Shown piece after piece: positions 1 to 6,736 of a DNA stretch of 64,000 nt. Position numbers and translations under genes: made by a program. Every line of letters begins with the position of its first letter. Position 1 is the stretch's first letter. The notes below the pieces were generated by a model, which was given only the letters and a program-made list of their open reading frames with translations, was not told where the DNA came from and did no database searches. Origin of the DNA: Nocardioides phosphati (GTDB taxonomy: Bacteria > Actinomycetota > Actinomycetes > Propionibacteriales > Nocardioidaceae); NCBI RefSeq assembly GCF_014646375.1, contig NZ_BMNI01000003.1:1-64000 (forward strand), in the 5' to 3' direction.

Positions 1-30
1 ATCACCGAGGAGGTCGCCATCAGCGCCTAG
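1..30 (+). CDS. Possible 3' end of an upstream gene (partial)
   Basis: Frame 1 is open from the window edge and ends in TAG at 28-30, giving eight visible residues after the first codon and a final Ser-Ala. Ten codons are too few to identify a family or even to prove coding. The only support is that a gene is expected to enter from the left. It could equally be non-coding. Confidence 0.25.
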   Translation: MTEEVAISA

Positions 31-489
31 CGACACGCCCGACGGAGGATTCGTTTCGTACACCACGCCTAGGGACTTGACCCCCGTACGCCGTACTGGG
101 AGGCATGCCCGGAGACCGTCGCCGCCCACCGGGTCGCCGCGCGGGTGCTGCGCGAGGACGCCGACCGGTTCCTGGTCAGCAACGCGCTGCTGCGCACCGC
201 GTCCTGAGGGACCTCGAAGGCCGACGAACGGCGAGGTCCGCGCGTGCCTCGACGGGTGCCCCGCCGAGGCGATCCACCCCGAGGACGTCGCGCCCCGGGC
301 CCGGCCCAGGTGGCGCGACGTCTCTCGGGTCAGGCGGCGTGTGCCCGCTCACAGCGGGCGTGCGTCCGCTCACAGATCGTGGATCCGACGGTCTCTTGCG
401 ACCTAGCGTTACCGATACACCGCGTAGCAGACACTGCGCGCCGGCTTTCCGTGCGGCCTATGCCAGGCCGCCGCCTCGAGGAGCAAGAG
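31..489. other. Gene-poor stretch with possible coding remnants
   Basis: No convincing gene lies in these 459 bases. Frame 1 from 73 to 207 is open without a start and reads like the C-terminal end of a helical protein (it contains HRVAARVLREDADRFLVSN). A different frame at about 241-290 contains ACLDGCPAEAIHPED, which resembles the last cluster-binding segment (CP.EAI) of a ferredoxin. Both are short, lack starts and lie in different frames, so they could be decayed genes or chance in 70% G+C DNA. The right end should hold the promoter and leader of the diiron oxygenase; a GAGGAG ribosome site lies at about 478-483. Confidence 0.35.
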
Positions 490-1509
490 ATGGACGCAAC
501 AATCACTTCCCTGGCGTCGCGTACCCGCGTTGCAGCCGCGTCGGCGGACGTCGACACGGCCACGGCGGAGTACCACGCCCTGCTGCAGCGCCTGTCGGAG
601 GCGTCGGTGGACAAGCACTTCCAGGCGTTCAAGGACATCCCGTGGGACTCGCCCGAGTTCCGGGTCGACCCCCAGGACCCCCGCTTCGTGCTCGGTGAGG
701 TCGACGAGATCGGCGCCCACCCGTGGTACCAGAGCCTGCCGCTCGAGAGGCAGATCGAGATCGGCCGCTACCGCTACGCCCAGATCGCGAAGGTCGGCCT
801 GCAGTTCGAGCAGCTGCTGATCGCAGGCGTCATGAACCACCTCGTCTGGGCGCGCAACGGCAACCCGGCCTTCCGGTACGCCATGCACGAGGTCACCGAG
901 GAGACCCACCACATCCAGATGTTCCAGGAAGGCGTGAACCGCCTGGGCGGTGACGCCGCGGGTGCGCCGACGTACTTCAAGCTCCTCTTCCCGCTGCTCT
1001 CGTCTGCGGGCGCCTGGTTCCCGGCCCTGTTCTTCACGGGCATCCTGGCGGGCGAGGAGCCGATCGACCACCTGCAGAAGTCGATCATGCGTCACGGTGG
1101 AAGCCACCCGATGGTCGACCGGATCATGCAGATCCACATCGCCGAGGAGGCGCGGCACATCAGCTTCGCCCACGAGTGGCTCAAGCACGAGGCGCGGACG
1201 ATGGGCCCCGTCCAGCGAGCGGCCTTCTCGGTCCTCTTCCCGCTCACCATGCGCGTCCTGTGCGACGTGATCATGGTGCCCAGTCGCCAGGCCCGCCGCG
1301 ACATGGGGATCCCGCGCAGCGTGGCCCGCGAGATCTGGTGGAGCTCGGAGCCGTCCAGCCGGCTGCTGCGGGGGATGTTCGGCGACGTCCGGATGCTCGC
1401 CGACGAGCTCGGCATCCGTGGCCCGGTGACGAAGCGCCTCTGGCGCCTGCTCGGCATCGACGGTCGCCCGTCGCGCTTCCGCGCCGAGCCGACCCGCCTC
1501 AGCGCCTAG
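490..1509 (+). CDS. AurF-like diiron oxygenase
   Basis: A 339-residue soluble helical protein. It resembles the AurF / p-aminobenzoate N-oxygenase family, non-heme diiron enzymes that oxidise amines or other small substrates with O2. Visible metal-ligand helices are TEETHHIQMF (Glu137-His141 region) and EEARHISFAHEW (Glu219-His223 region), the E..H spacing expected of a ferritin-like diiron carboxylate site. The frame stays open further upstream, but the ATG at 490 is preceded by GAGGAGCAAGAG, a good ribosome site, and conserved-looking sequence starts there. It stands alone and is followed by a strong hairpin. No reductase or biosynthetic partner is adjacent, so the substrate is unknown. Family call is firm; function is inference. 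Confidence 0.82.
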   Translation: MDATITSLASRTRVAAASADVDTATAEYHALLQRLSEASVDKHFQAFKDIPWDSPEFRVDPQDPRFVLGEVDEIGAHPWYQSLPLERQIEIGRYRYAQIAKVGLQFEQLLIAGVMNHLVWARNGNPAFRYAMHEVTEETHHIQMFQEGVNRLGGDAAGAPTYFKLLFPLLSSAGAWFPALFFTGILAGEEPIDHLQKSIMRHGGSHPMVDRIMQIHIAEEARHISFAHEWLKHEARTMGPVQRAAFSVLFPLTMRVLCDVIMVPSRQARRDMGIPRSVAREIWWSSEPSSRLLRGMFGDVRMLADELGIRGPVTKRLWRLLGIDGRPSRFRAEPTRLSA

Positions 1510-1584
1510 AGCAGGGATCCGCGAGCGGTCCGCAGGTGTCCTCCGCCGTTGCGGATGTGCGGCAGGCACCGATCCGCGAAATGC

Positions 1585-1616
1585 CGAAGGGCCCGGTCAG
1601 CTGACCGGGCCCTTCG
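1585..1616. terminator. Perfect 32-bp inverted repeat, bidirectional terminator
   Basis: CGAAGGGCCCGGTCAG is followed directly by its exact reverse complement. It lies between the convergent diiron oxygenase gene and the tRNA-Arg gene, so it can end both transcripts. It is nearly identical to the hairpin after tRNA-Leu at 53949-53981. Confidence 0.75.
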
Positions 1617-1623
1617 TGTCCTG

Positions 1624-1696
1624 CGCGCCTGTAGGGATTCGAACCCCAAACCTTCTGATCCGTAGTCAGATGCTCTATCCGTTGAGCTACAGGCGC
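1624..1696 (-). tRNA. tRNA-Arg (anticodon ACG)
   Basis: The minus strand folds into a full cloverleaf of 73 nt. The acceptor pair is GCGCCTG/CAGGCGC with discriminator G. The anticodon stem is TCTGA/TCAGA with loop CTACGGA, so the anticodon is ACG (read as ICG, decoding CGN). The T loop is TTCGAAT. The 3' CCA is not encoded. A hairpin terminator follows at 1585-1616. Confidence 0.97.
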
Positions 1697-1842
1697 CCGT
1701 CCTGCGGCTCGCACCGCGAGGACTGGAAGAGAATAGCGGACCCTCACCCGCCCCGCGAAATCGGCTGGTTCTGGCAAGATCGCGAGCGAGCGTTGGGCCG
1801 GGCGAGCACAGGCCGACGCAGGCGAGCTCAGGGAGGAGCACC

Positions 1843-2820
1843 GTGTCGAACATCGACCGCGAGCAGCTGCAGCTCGTCGAGGGGCCGGCCGGCGAGCTCT
1901 TCGCGGAGGTGGCGGCGCGCGGCGGCGTACCCACGCACGACCCGCTGATCACCGGTGCGCCGGCAGCAACGGCCCTGCTGCTCAAGCTGGGCCTGCTCCG
2001 CGAGGAGGCCGGCCGGTACGACGTCGTCGACCCGCAGATGGCGCAGGGCGCGATCGTGACGCCGCTGAGCCAGCGCGCGACCGAGGCGATCGGCGAGGCG
2101 AGCGCGTGGGCACAGGTCTTCACCGAGCTGACGCAGGCCTACCGGCGCTACCCGCGCACGACCGACGGCCCGATGACCGAGCTGCACGGCGACCAGCTCA
2201 ACGTCTTCCTCGAGCAGCTCGTCACCGGCGCGCGCGACGAGGTGCTCACCGCGCAGCCCCAGGTCGGGCGGTCAGCCGCGTCGCTCAAGACCGCGACCGC
2301 CCGCGACCTCGCCGCGCTCGAGCGCGGGGTCAGGCTCCGCACGATCTACCAGCACGCCGCGCGGCGGGCCCGCTTCACCCGTCAGTACGTCGACCGGGTG
2401 ACCGCCGAGGGCGCCGAGGTGCGCACGCTCGACGAGTTCTTCAACCGGCTGATCGTGGTGGACCGCCGGGTCGCGCTGATCCCGTCGGCGAAGGAGCGGA
2501 CGACCGCGGTCGTCATCCGCGACACCAACCTGGTCGCCTACCTCGTCGACATCTTCGAGCGGAACTGGGACCGCGGGAAGCCGTTCACCCAGACCACCGC
2601 CGACATCGCGTCTGCGATCGCGTCGGAGCAGCGCGCGATGGCCACGCGCATGCTGATCGAGGGCCACCCCGACTCAGCCAGCGCGAAGCGCATGGGCGTC
2701 AGCGACCGCACCTACGCGGCGTACCTCGCAGATCTGAAGCGGGACTACGACGCGCAGACGCGGTTCCAGCTGGGCTACCGGATGGGTCTCGAGGCGGCCC
2801 GGCGCGGCACTGACTCCTGA
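1843..2820 (+). CDS. LuxR-like helix-turn-helix regulator with PLD/TrmB-like middle domain
   Basis: A 325-residue cytoplasmic protein starting at GTG behind GGGAGGAG. The layout is that of the large actinobacterial LuxR-like family: an N-terminal winged-helix-like part (about 1-110); a middle domain (about 120-245) with the family-typical RTIYQHAARRARF, YVDRVTAEGAEVRT and VVDRRVALIP segments, related to the inactive phospholipase D-like effector domain of TrmB-type regulators; and a C-terminal helix-turn-helix (about 259-310) containing AKRMGVSDRTYAAYLADL. It probably senses a ligand through the middle domain and binds DNA through the C-terminus. The convergent neighbour, ending 8 bp away, encodes a tiny secreted peptide, which may be its cognate signal (inference). 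Regulon unknown. Confidence 0.78.
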   Translation: MSNIDREQLQLVEGPAGELFAEVAARGGVPTHDPLITGAPAATALLLKLGLLREEAGRYDVVDPQMAQGAIVTPLSQRATEAIGEASAWAQVFTELTQAYRRYPRTTDGPMTELHGDQLNVFLEQLVTGARDEVLTAQPQVGRSAASLKTATARDLAALERGVRLRTIYQHAARRARFTRQYVDRVTAEGAEVRTLDEFFNRLIVVDRRVALIPSAKERTTAVVIRDTNLVAYLVDIFERNWDRGKPFTQTTADIASAIASEQRAMATRMLIEGHPDSASAKRMGVSDRTYAAYLADLKRDYDAQTRFQLGYRMGLEAARRGTDS

Positions 2821-2827
2821 GGGCTGA

Positions 2828-2956
2828 TCAGCCCCAGCTGGTGTCACCGGCCTGGAGCGCCTGGGTGGCCGGCTGGTCGCCGACCGCGCTGGTGCCGATG
2901 GCGAGCGCGAACACGGCGAGGCCGGCTGCGATGACCCGAACGAACCTGCTCTTCAT
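2828..2956 (-). CDS. 42-residue secreted peptide precursor
   Basis: A short gene supported by a ribosome site (GGGAG, 8 bp before ATG at 2956) and a classic export signal. Residues 1-7 are MKSRFVR, followed by the hydrophobic core VIAAGLAVFALAIGTSAVG to about residue 26. The mature part is only about 16 residues and ends ...AGDTSWG. There is no cysteine and no lipobox, so it should be released as a short linear peptide ending in Trp-Gly. It converges on the LuxR-like regulator gene 8 bp away. Its 5' region holds a hairpin and a TTCCGGAA palindrome. The pairing suggests a signal peptide and receptor-regulator, but that is inference; it could also be an unrelated small exported peptide. Confidence 0.7.
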   Translation of the reverse strand: MKSRFVRVIAAGLAVFALAIGTSAVGDQPATQALQAGDTSWG

Positions 2957-2974
2957 GATGTGTCTCCCTAGTGC

Positions 2975-2993
2975 GCCGGCGCGTCTCGCCGGC
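2975..2993 (-). promoter_or_regulatory. Hairpin in the leader of the small peptide gene
   Basis: GCCGGCG / CGCCGGC (7-bp arms, 5-base loop) lies 19-37 bases before the ATG of the peptide gene, just upstream of its ribosome site. It could control translation or stabilise the message. No riboswitch class was recognised. Confidence 0.4.
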
Positions 2994-3040
2994 CTTGCTC
3001 CCTCGTGGAATCGTGCACCAGACCAGTGGAGCCGCACAAC

Positions 3041-3061
3041 CAGATAGCAAAACTTCCGGAA
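3041..3061 (-). promoter_or_regulatory. Candidate promoter and palindrome for the peptide gene
   Basis: On the minus strand a perfect TTCCGGAA palindrome (3054-3061) sits 7 bp upstream of a TATCTG -10-like hexamer (3041-3046), about 85-100 bp before the peptide start. The region is locally A+T-rich in a 70% G+C sequence. The palindrome is a reasonable binding-site candidate for the adjacent regulator; no direct evidence. Confidence 0.35.
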
Positions 3062-3068
3062 ATGCCAC

Positions 3069-3097
3069 GAGGGGCGGACCCGACGGGCCCGCCCCTC
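3069..3097 (-). terminator. Terminator of tRNA-Ser(GCT)
   Basis: GAGGGGCGG pairs with CCGCCCCTC (9-bp stem, 11-base loop) directly 3' of the tRNA-Ser gene. Confidence 0.65.
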
Positions 3098-3102
3098 ACA
3101 CG

Positions 3103-3194
3103 TGGCGGAGACGGGGGGATTTGAACCCCCGATGGGTTTCACCCCATACCTCATTAGCAGTGAGGCGCACTCGACCGGACTATGCGACGTCTCC
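3103..3194 (-). tRNA. tRNA-Ser (anticodon GCT)
   Basis: Class II tRNA with a long variable arm (TATGGGGTGAAACCCAT). Acceptor stem GGAGACG/CGTCTCC, discriminator G, and the 3' CCA is encoded. Anticodon stem CCTCA/TGAGG with loop CTGCTAA gives anticodon GCT, reading AGC and AGT. T loop TTCAAAT. Confidence 0.97.
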
Positions 3195-3262
3195 ATTTGT
3201 TGCGCGCCACAGGCTAGCCGACCCGGCCCCGGCGTGTGGAATCGCCCACCCCCGAACGGCGG

Positions 3263-3706
3263 TCAGCGCGCCTTGCCGTGCAGCTTCAGCTGCGCGAGCA
3301 CAGCGCGCACGAACTCGTCACGGTCAGCCGCGAGGAACTCGACAGGGATCGTCGTCGAGCCACCGTTCTTGAGCCGCAGCACGACGCACGGGGACCCGGC
3401 GACCTCGGTCGTGACCGCGTCCGCGACGTCCGCCCACCGGGCCTGCTTCACGCCGGCGCCACGGACGAACTGGACCTTGTAGCCGTCGTCGGTGAGCCGG
3501 ACGACCCACGTGCCGGAGCGCAGCGTCCAGATCACGAAGAGGATCAGGGCGAGCGCGAGGCCGACGGTGATCGACACGACCCACGGCTGCGCGGCGAACC
3601 CGACCGCCACGACCGTCGCCACCACGATCGCCAGGCCGGCCCCCATCAGGGTCAGGCCGAGGAGGCGGGCGGCGAACTGCGGGGCGAGGCGGTAGTCCTG
3701 GGGCAC
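3263..3706 (-). CDS. Small two-TM membrane protein with PH-like domain
   Basis: A 147-residue protein starting at GTG 3706. After a short basic N-terminus, two hydrophobic helices follow (about residues 13-33 and 41-62, GLTLMGAGLAIVVATVVAVG and VSITVGLALALILFVIW). The C-terminal half is a beta-rich domain (GTWVVRLTDDGYKVQF... ADVADAVT... CVVLRLKNG) typical of small bacterial PH-domain membrane proteins. Such proteins are common in actinobacteria; their role is unknown. There is no close operon partner, as it sits between two tRNA-Ser genes. Confidence 0.65.
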   Translation of the reverse strand: MPQDYRLAPQFAARLLGLTLMGAGLAIVVATVVAVGFAAQPWVVSITVGLALALILFVIWTLRSGTWVVRLTDDGYKVQFVRGAGVKQARWADVADAVTTEVAGSPCVVLRLKNGGSTTIPVEFLAADRDEFVRAVLAQLKLHGKAR

Positions 3707-3764
3707 GGGAGGATTCTCGCCGATCGCGGTGGCTAGACTCGACGCCGCCCGTCCAGGCGGGCAT

Positions 3765-3852
3765 GGAGGAGTGCCGGAGCGGCCTATCGGAACCGCCTTG
3801 AAAGCGGTCGTGGGGAGACCCACCGGGGGTTCAAATCCCTCCTCCTCTGCCA
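3765..3852 (+). tRNA. tRNA-Ser (anticodon TGA)
   Basis: Class II tRNA of 88 nt with encoded CCA. Acceptor GGAGGAG pairs with CTCCTCT (one G-U at the end). Anticodon stem ACCGC/GCGGT, loop CTTGAAA, anticodon TGA, reading TCA and related codons. The long variable arm is CGTGGGGAGACCCACC and the T loop TTCAAAT. Confidence 0.97.
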
Positions 3853-3853
3853 C

Positions 3854-3891
3854 TCGGGCCTGTCGGGACCAGCGGGTTCCGACAGGCCCGA
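3854..3891 (+). terminator. Terminator of tRNA-Ser(TGA)
   Basis: TCGGGCCTGTCGG pairs perfectly with CCGACAGGCCCGA (13-bp stem, 12-base loop) immediately after the tRNA CCA. It also lies at the end of the convergent membrane-protein gene (stop at 3898) and may serve both. Confidence 0.75.
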
Positions 3892-3897
3892 CCGGCG

Positions 3898-4920
3898 TCA
3901 GAGCAGCGGCTGCAGACGCGACGGCTCCGGACGTACGGCCCGCTCGCGCTCGACCGCGCGGGCCCGGGAGCCACGCTGGCCGGTCAGCGCCAGGTCGACC
4001 CGGATCGCGAGGTAGCCGAAGGCCAGGCCCAGCACGAGCGAGTAGAGCGGGATCAGGCCGGCCTCGAGCCACGTGGTGCCCGGGTTGGCGAGGGTGGTCG
4101 CGACGGAGCCGGTCGCGGCGCACCCGAAGACGCAGACCCACCAGCCCTGGCGACGCCGCGCACGCATGTGGCAGCCCCACAGCAGCGCGGGCACGCCGAC
4201 GAGCACCTGCAGCGGGCGCGGGACGGCGCCGATCGTGTCGCGGGTCCAGCGCACCGAGCTGTCGATCGCGTCGACCAGCTGGGGGGTGCCGTAGTGCCGC
4301 AGCAGCTCGGCGTACGCGACGGAGACGGCGAGCACCGCACTGCCGCCGAGGACGACCAGCAGGCCGCGGCGGCCGAGGCCGTGCCAGCCGGCGCCGAGCC
4401 GGAAGACGAGGACGAAGCCGAGCCCGAAGGCCAGCGCGAGCGCGGCGTAGTCGAGGCGGTCGACGTCGAGCCGCGGGCGGAACGCGATGACGGCGAGCGA
4501 GCCCACGCCCGCGATCGCGAAGGCGACCAGCACCTCGCCCGCGGCCCGGAGCGCACGCACCGCAGGCGTCGTGAGCATGACGGCGAGCACCGCGGTGAGC
4601 ACGGCCATGCCGACCGCGCCGCCCGTGGTGAGGATGACGCCGGCGTCGTGCACGACACCGGACGCAGGCCCCAGCTCGGCCACCAGCGCACCGGTCGCGC
4701 CGAAGACGAGGGCGGCGATGCCGAAGACGAGCGGGCGGCCGCCGGTGCGCATCGCCAGCAGCGCGGCGTACGACGCGGCCACCGCGACCCCACCGGCACG
4801 GTCCAGCCACTCCGGGCCGACCTGCGCCACCGCGACAGCCAGCAGGAGGACGCCGACCGCCAGCAGGCCCAGGATCGAGCGGACGACGAGGAGCGGGTAG
4901 AGCGGCGTCGGGGTCGTCAC
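3898..4920 (-). CDS. Polytopic membrane protein of unknown function
   Basis: A 340-residue integral membrane protein with about nine hydrophobic helices, including SILGLLAVGVLLLAVAVAQV near the N-terminus and LEAGLIPLYSLVLGLAFGYL near the end. The C-terminal 35 residues are basic and cytoplasmic-like. No transporter or enzyme motif was recognised. The start chosen is GTG 4920, because TAACCT lies exactly 7 bp upstream, the leaderless pattern seen across this window. It begins 10 bp after the stop of the nitrilase-family gene on the same strand, so it may also be reached by read-through from it. Confidence 0.6.
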   Translation of the reverse strand: MTTPTPLYPLLVVRSILGLLAVGVLLLAVAVAQVGPEWLDRAGGVAVAASYAALLAMRTGGRPLVFGIAALVFGATGALVAELGPASGVVHDAGVILTTGGAVGMAVLTAVLAVMLTTPAVRALRAAGEVLVAFAIAGVGSLAVIAFRPRLDVDRLDYAALALAFGLGFVLVFRLGAGWHGLGRRGLLVVLGGSAVLAVSVAYAELLRHYGTPQLVDAIDSSVRWTRDTIGAVPRPLQVLVGVPALLWGCHMRARRRQGWWVCVFGCAATGSVATTLANPGTTWLEAGLIPLYSLVLGLAFGYLAIRVDLALTGQRGSRARAVERERAVRPEPSRLQPLL

Positions 4921-4933
4921 GGGGTCGAGGTTA
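4921..4933 (-). promoter_or_regulatory. Leaderless -10 for the membrane protein
   Basis: TAACCT (4928-4933) is followed by 7 bp and then GTG. The hexamer overlaps the last codon of the upstream hydrolase gene. Confidence 0.45.
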
Positions 4934-5725
4934 ACGGTCGCGCTTGACGCGGTTGTCCAGCGACGGGTTCGTGGCGCGGGCCTCGTCGAGCACGGCCCGG
5001 TCGAGCGTCGCGCTGATCTCGGCCGCGCGACCACCCGCCTCGACGACCGGCTCGCCGTACGGGTCGAGGACCATCGAGTGGCCGGTGTAGCCGTCGGGCC
5101 CGGGCTGGCCCACCGCGACGACGTACGCGACGTTCTCGATGGCACGGGCACTGGCCAGCCGCTCCCAGGCGTTGAGCTTGCGGCTGTGCTCCTCCGGCGT
5201 GCGCCCCCGCAGCCAGGCGGCGGGCACCACGATCACCTCGGCGCCCCGGTCGGCGAGCGCGCGCCCCAGCTCGGGGAAGCGCAGGTCGTAGCAGGTCATC
5301 AGGCCGACCTTCCAGCCCTGCACGTCGACGACGAGCGGCTCCCACGGGCCGGGGGTGAGGCGTTCGGACTCCTTGTAGCCGAAGGAGTCGTAGAGGTGGA
5401 TCTTGCGGTACGCCGCCGTCGCGGCGCCGCGCACCAGCAGGGTGTTGAACGGCCGCCCGGGGTCGCCGGACGTCTCGAACATCCCCGCCACGACGGTGCC
5501 GCGGGCGCGCGCCGCGAGGTCGCTCACCGCCGCGTCGAACCGGCCGCCCTGGTCCTCGGCGTGCGGCCCGAGCGGCTCGGTGACCGGGCCGAAGTCACGG
5601 GCGAACGCCTCCGGCAGCACCACGAGGTCGGCACGCGCCTGGCACGACGCGAGTGCGGCGAGGTTCTCGGCAGGGTCGAGCGAGGCCCGCCACTGGAGCC
5701 CGGTCACCGTCAGCCTGTCCACCAT
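4931..5725 (-). CDS. Carbon-nitrogen hydrolase (nitrilase superfamily, Nit2-like)
   Basis: A 264-residue cytoplasmic amidase. The Glu-Lys-Cys catalytic triad is visible: Glu39 in VVLPEAF, Lys108 in YRKIHLYD, and Cys145 in MTCYDLRFPEL. The spacing and the KIHLYD and CYDLRFPEL blocks match the Nit1/Nit2-like branch, which hydrolyses omega-amides or deaminated glutathione, so metabolite repair is plausible. The length is normal for the family. It is transcribed divergently from the MobA-like gene with 25 bp between starts. The exact substrate is not deducible. Confidence 0.88.
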   Translation of the reverse strand: MVDRLTVTGLQWRASLDPAENLAALASCQARADLVVLPEAFARDFGPVTEPLGPHAEDQGGRFDAAVSDLAARARGTVVAGMFETSGDPGRPFNTLLVRGAATAAYRKIHLYDSFGYKESERLTPGPWEPLVVDVQGWKVGLMTCYDLRFPELGRALADRGAEVIVVPAAWLRGRTPEEHSRKLNAWERLASARAIENVAYVVAVGQPGPDGYTGHSMVLDPYGEPVVEAGGRAAEISATLDRAVLDEARATNPSLDNRVKRDR

Positions 5726-5738
5726 TCCCCCAGCCTGC

Positions 5739-5750
5739 CAGACTGCCGCC
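5739..5750 (+). promoter_or_regulatory. Leaderless-type -10 for the MobA-like gene
   Basis: CAGACT (5739-5744), a one-base variant of TANNNT, followed by 6 bp and ATG. The same hexamer precedes the methyltransferase gene at 34490. Confidence 0.35.
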
Positions 5751-6308
5751 ATGGAGCGACCTGTGCTGCGCCTCGGCGCGATCGTCCTCGCCGGCGGCAC
5801 GGCGGTGCGCATGGGCGGCGTCGACAAGGCCTCGATCGAGTGGCGGGGGCGGACCCTGCTGGAGTACGCCCTCGACGCGGTCACGGACGCCGCCGAGGTG
5901 GTCGTCGTCGGCGACTGGGTCCCGACCGAGCGCCCCGTGACCTTCACCCGTGAGGAGCCCGTGCGCGGCGGGCCGGCCGCGGGCGTGCTCGCCGGGCTGG
6001 ACGCCTTCGCGGGCGCCCCACGCCACGTCGTGGTGCTCGCAGTGGACATGCCGCGCGTGACGATGTCGACGGTCGACCGCCTCCGTGACGCCGCCGAGGG
6101 GCGTGACGGCGCGGTGCTCGTCGACTCCCACGGCCGCCGCGCGCTCGCCTACGTCTTCTCGGTCGAGGCGCTGCGGGCCGCCCGCCCGGATGCGGAGGCG
6201 GCGTACGGGATGTCCTTGCGGGCACTGCTGGGCGAGCTCGACCTGGCCGCCGTACCCGCGCGGGGCGACGAGGCGCACGACATCGACTCCTGGGACGACC
6301 TCGCCTGA
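5751..6308 (+). CDS. MobA-like nucleotidyltransferase (molybdenum cofactor guanylyltransferase-like)
   Basis: A 185-residue soluble protein with the nucleotide-binding signature at the N-terminus, LAGGTAVRMGGVDKA (residues 13-27; Lys26 is the conserved lysine). A later VVLAVDMPRV segment is the acidic metal-binding block. MobA attaches GMP to molybdopterin; related MobA-like transferases act on other cofactors and sugars. No other molybdenum-cofactor gene is in the window, so the substrate is open. The small DUF6457-like gene follows 63 bp downstream, a common pairing in actinobacteria that supports a shared role. Confidence 0.78.
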   Translation: MERPVLRLGAIVLAGGTAVRMGGVDKASIEWRGRTLLEYALDAVTDAAEVVVVGDWVPTERPVTFTREEPVRGGPAAGVLAGLDAFAGAPRHVVVLAVDMPRVTMSTVDRLRDAAEGRDGAVLVDSHGRRALAYVFSVEALRAARPDAEAAYGMSLRALLGELDLAAVPARGDEAHDIDSWDDLA

Positions 6309-6371
6309 TCCCGCACCCTCCACCGGTGGTCACCCGGAGGGTCTTGTCAGGTCCCGGCGGGCGGGAGCAAG

Positions 6372-6713
6372 GTGGGAGACGTGAACCTCCACGACTGGAT
6401 CGATGAGCTCTGCGACGTCCTCGACGTCGACGTGGAGGTCGACGAGGGCCTGCTCCTCGACCTCGCGCGCGTCTCGGCCCACCAGGTGCAACACACCTCG
6501 GCCCCCATCACCACCTTCCTCCTCGGGTACGCCGCCGGCGCGTCCGACGCGGACCCCTCCGAGATGGAGGCGCTCGCCGCCAAGGCGACCGCCCTCGCGG
6601 AGCAGTGGGAGCGCCCGGCCGGTGCCCCCGACCCCGAGGTCGACGGCGTCGAGGTCGAGGTGCCCGACGACCGCGGCGTCGACCACTCGACCGACGTCTT
6701 CGAGGACGCCTGA
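6372..6713 (+). CDS. DUF6457-like small acidic protein
   Basis: A 113-residue very acidic protein. The N-terminal two thirds are helical (NLHDWIDELCDVLDVDVEVD..., LLDLARVSAHQVQH, ITTFLLGYAAG) and the C-terminus is a disordered acidic tail. This pattern matches small actinobacterial proteins annotated DUF6457, often located next to a MobA-like gene as here. Function unknown. GTG 6372 has GGGAG 4 bp upstream; GTG 6381, which would give MNLHDWID, is also possible with GGGAG 2 bp upstream. Confidence 0.7.
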   Translation: MGDVNLHDWIDELCDVLDVDVEVDEGLLLDLARVSAHQVQHTSAPITTFLLGYAAGASDADPSEMEALAAKATALAEQWERPAGAPDPEVDGVEVEVPDDRGVDHSTDVFEDA

Positions 6714-6723
6714 GCCTCCCCGC

Positions 6724-6736
6724 TAGCCTCGGCGAC
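6724..6736 (+). promoter_or_regulatory. Leaderless -10 for the quinone oxidoreductase
   Basis: TAGCCT (6724-6729), 7 bp, then ATG at 6737; no ribosome site. Confidence 0.5.

Noticed and set aside
241..290. A functional ferredoxin gene
   Set aside because: Only the final CP.EAI-like segment is present; the earlier cluster cysteines and a start are absent. Kept only as a possible remnant.
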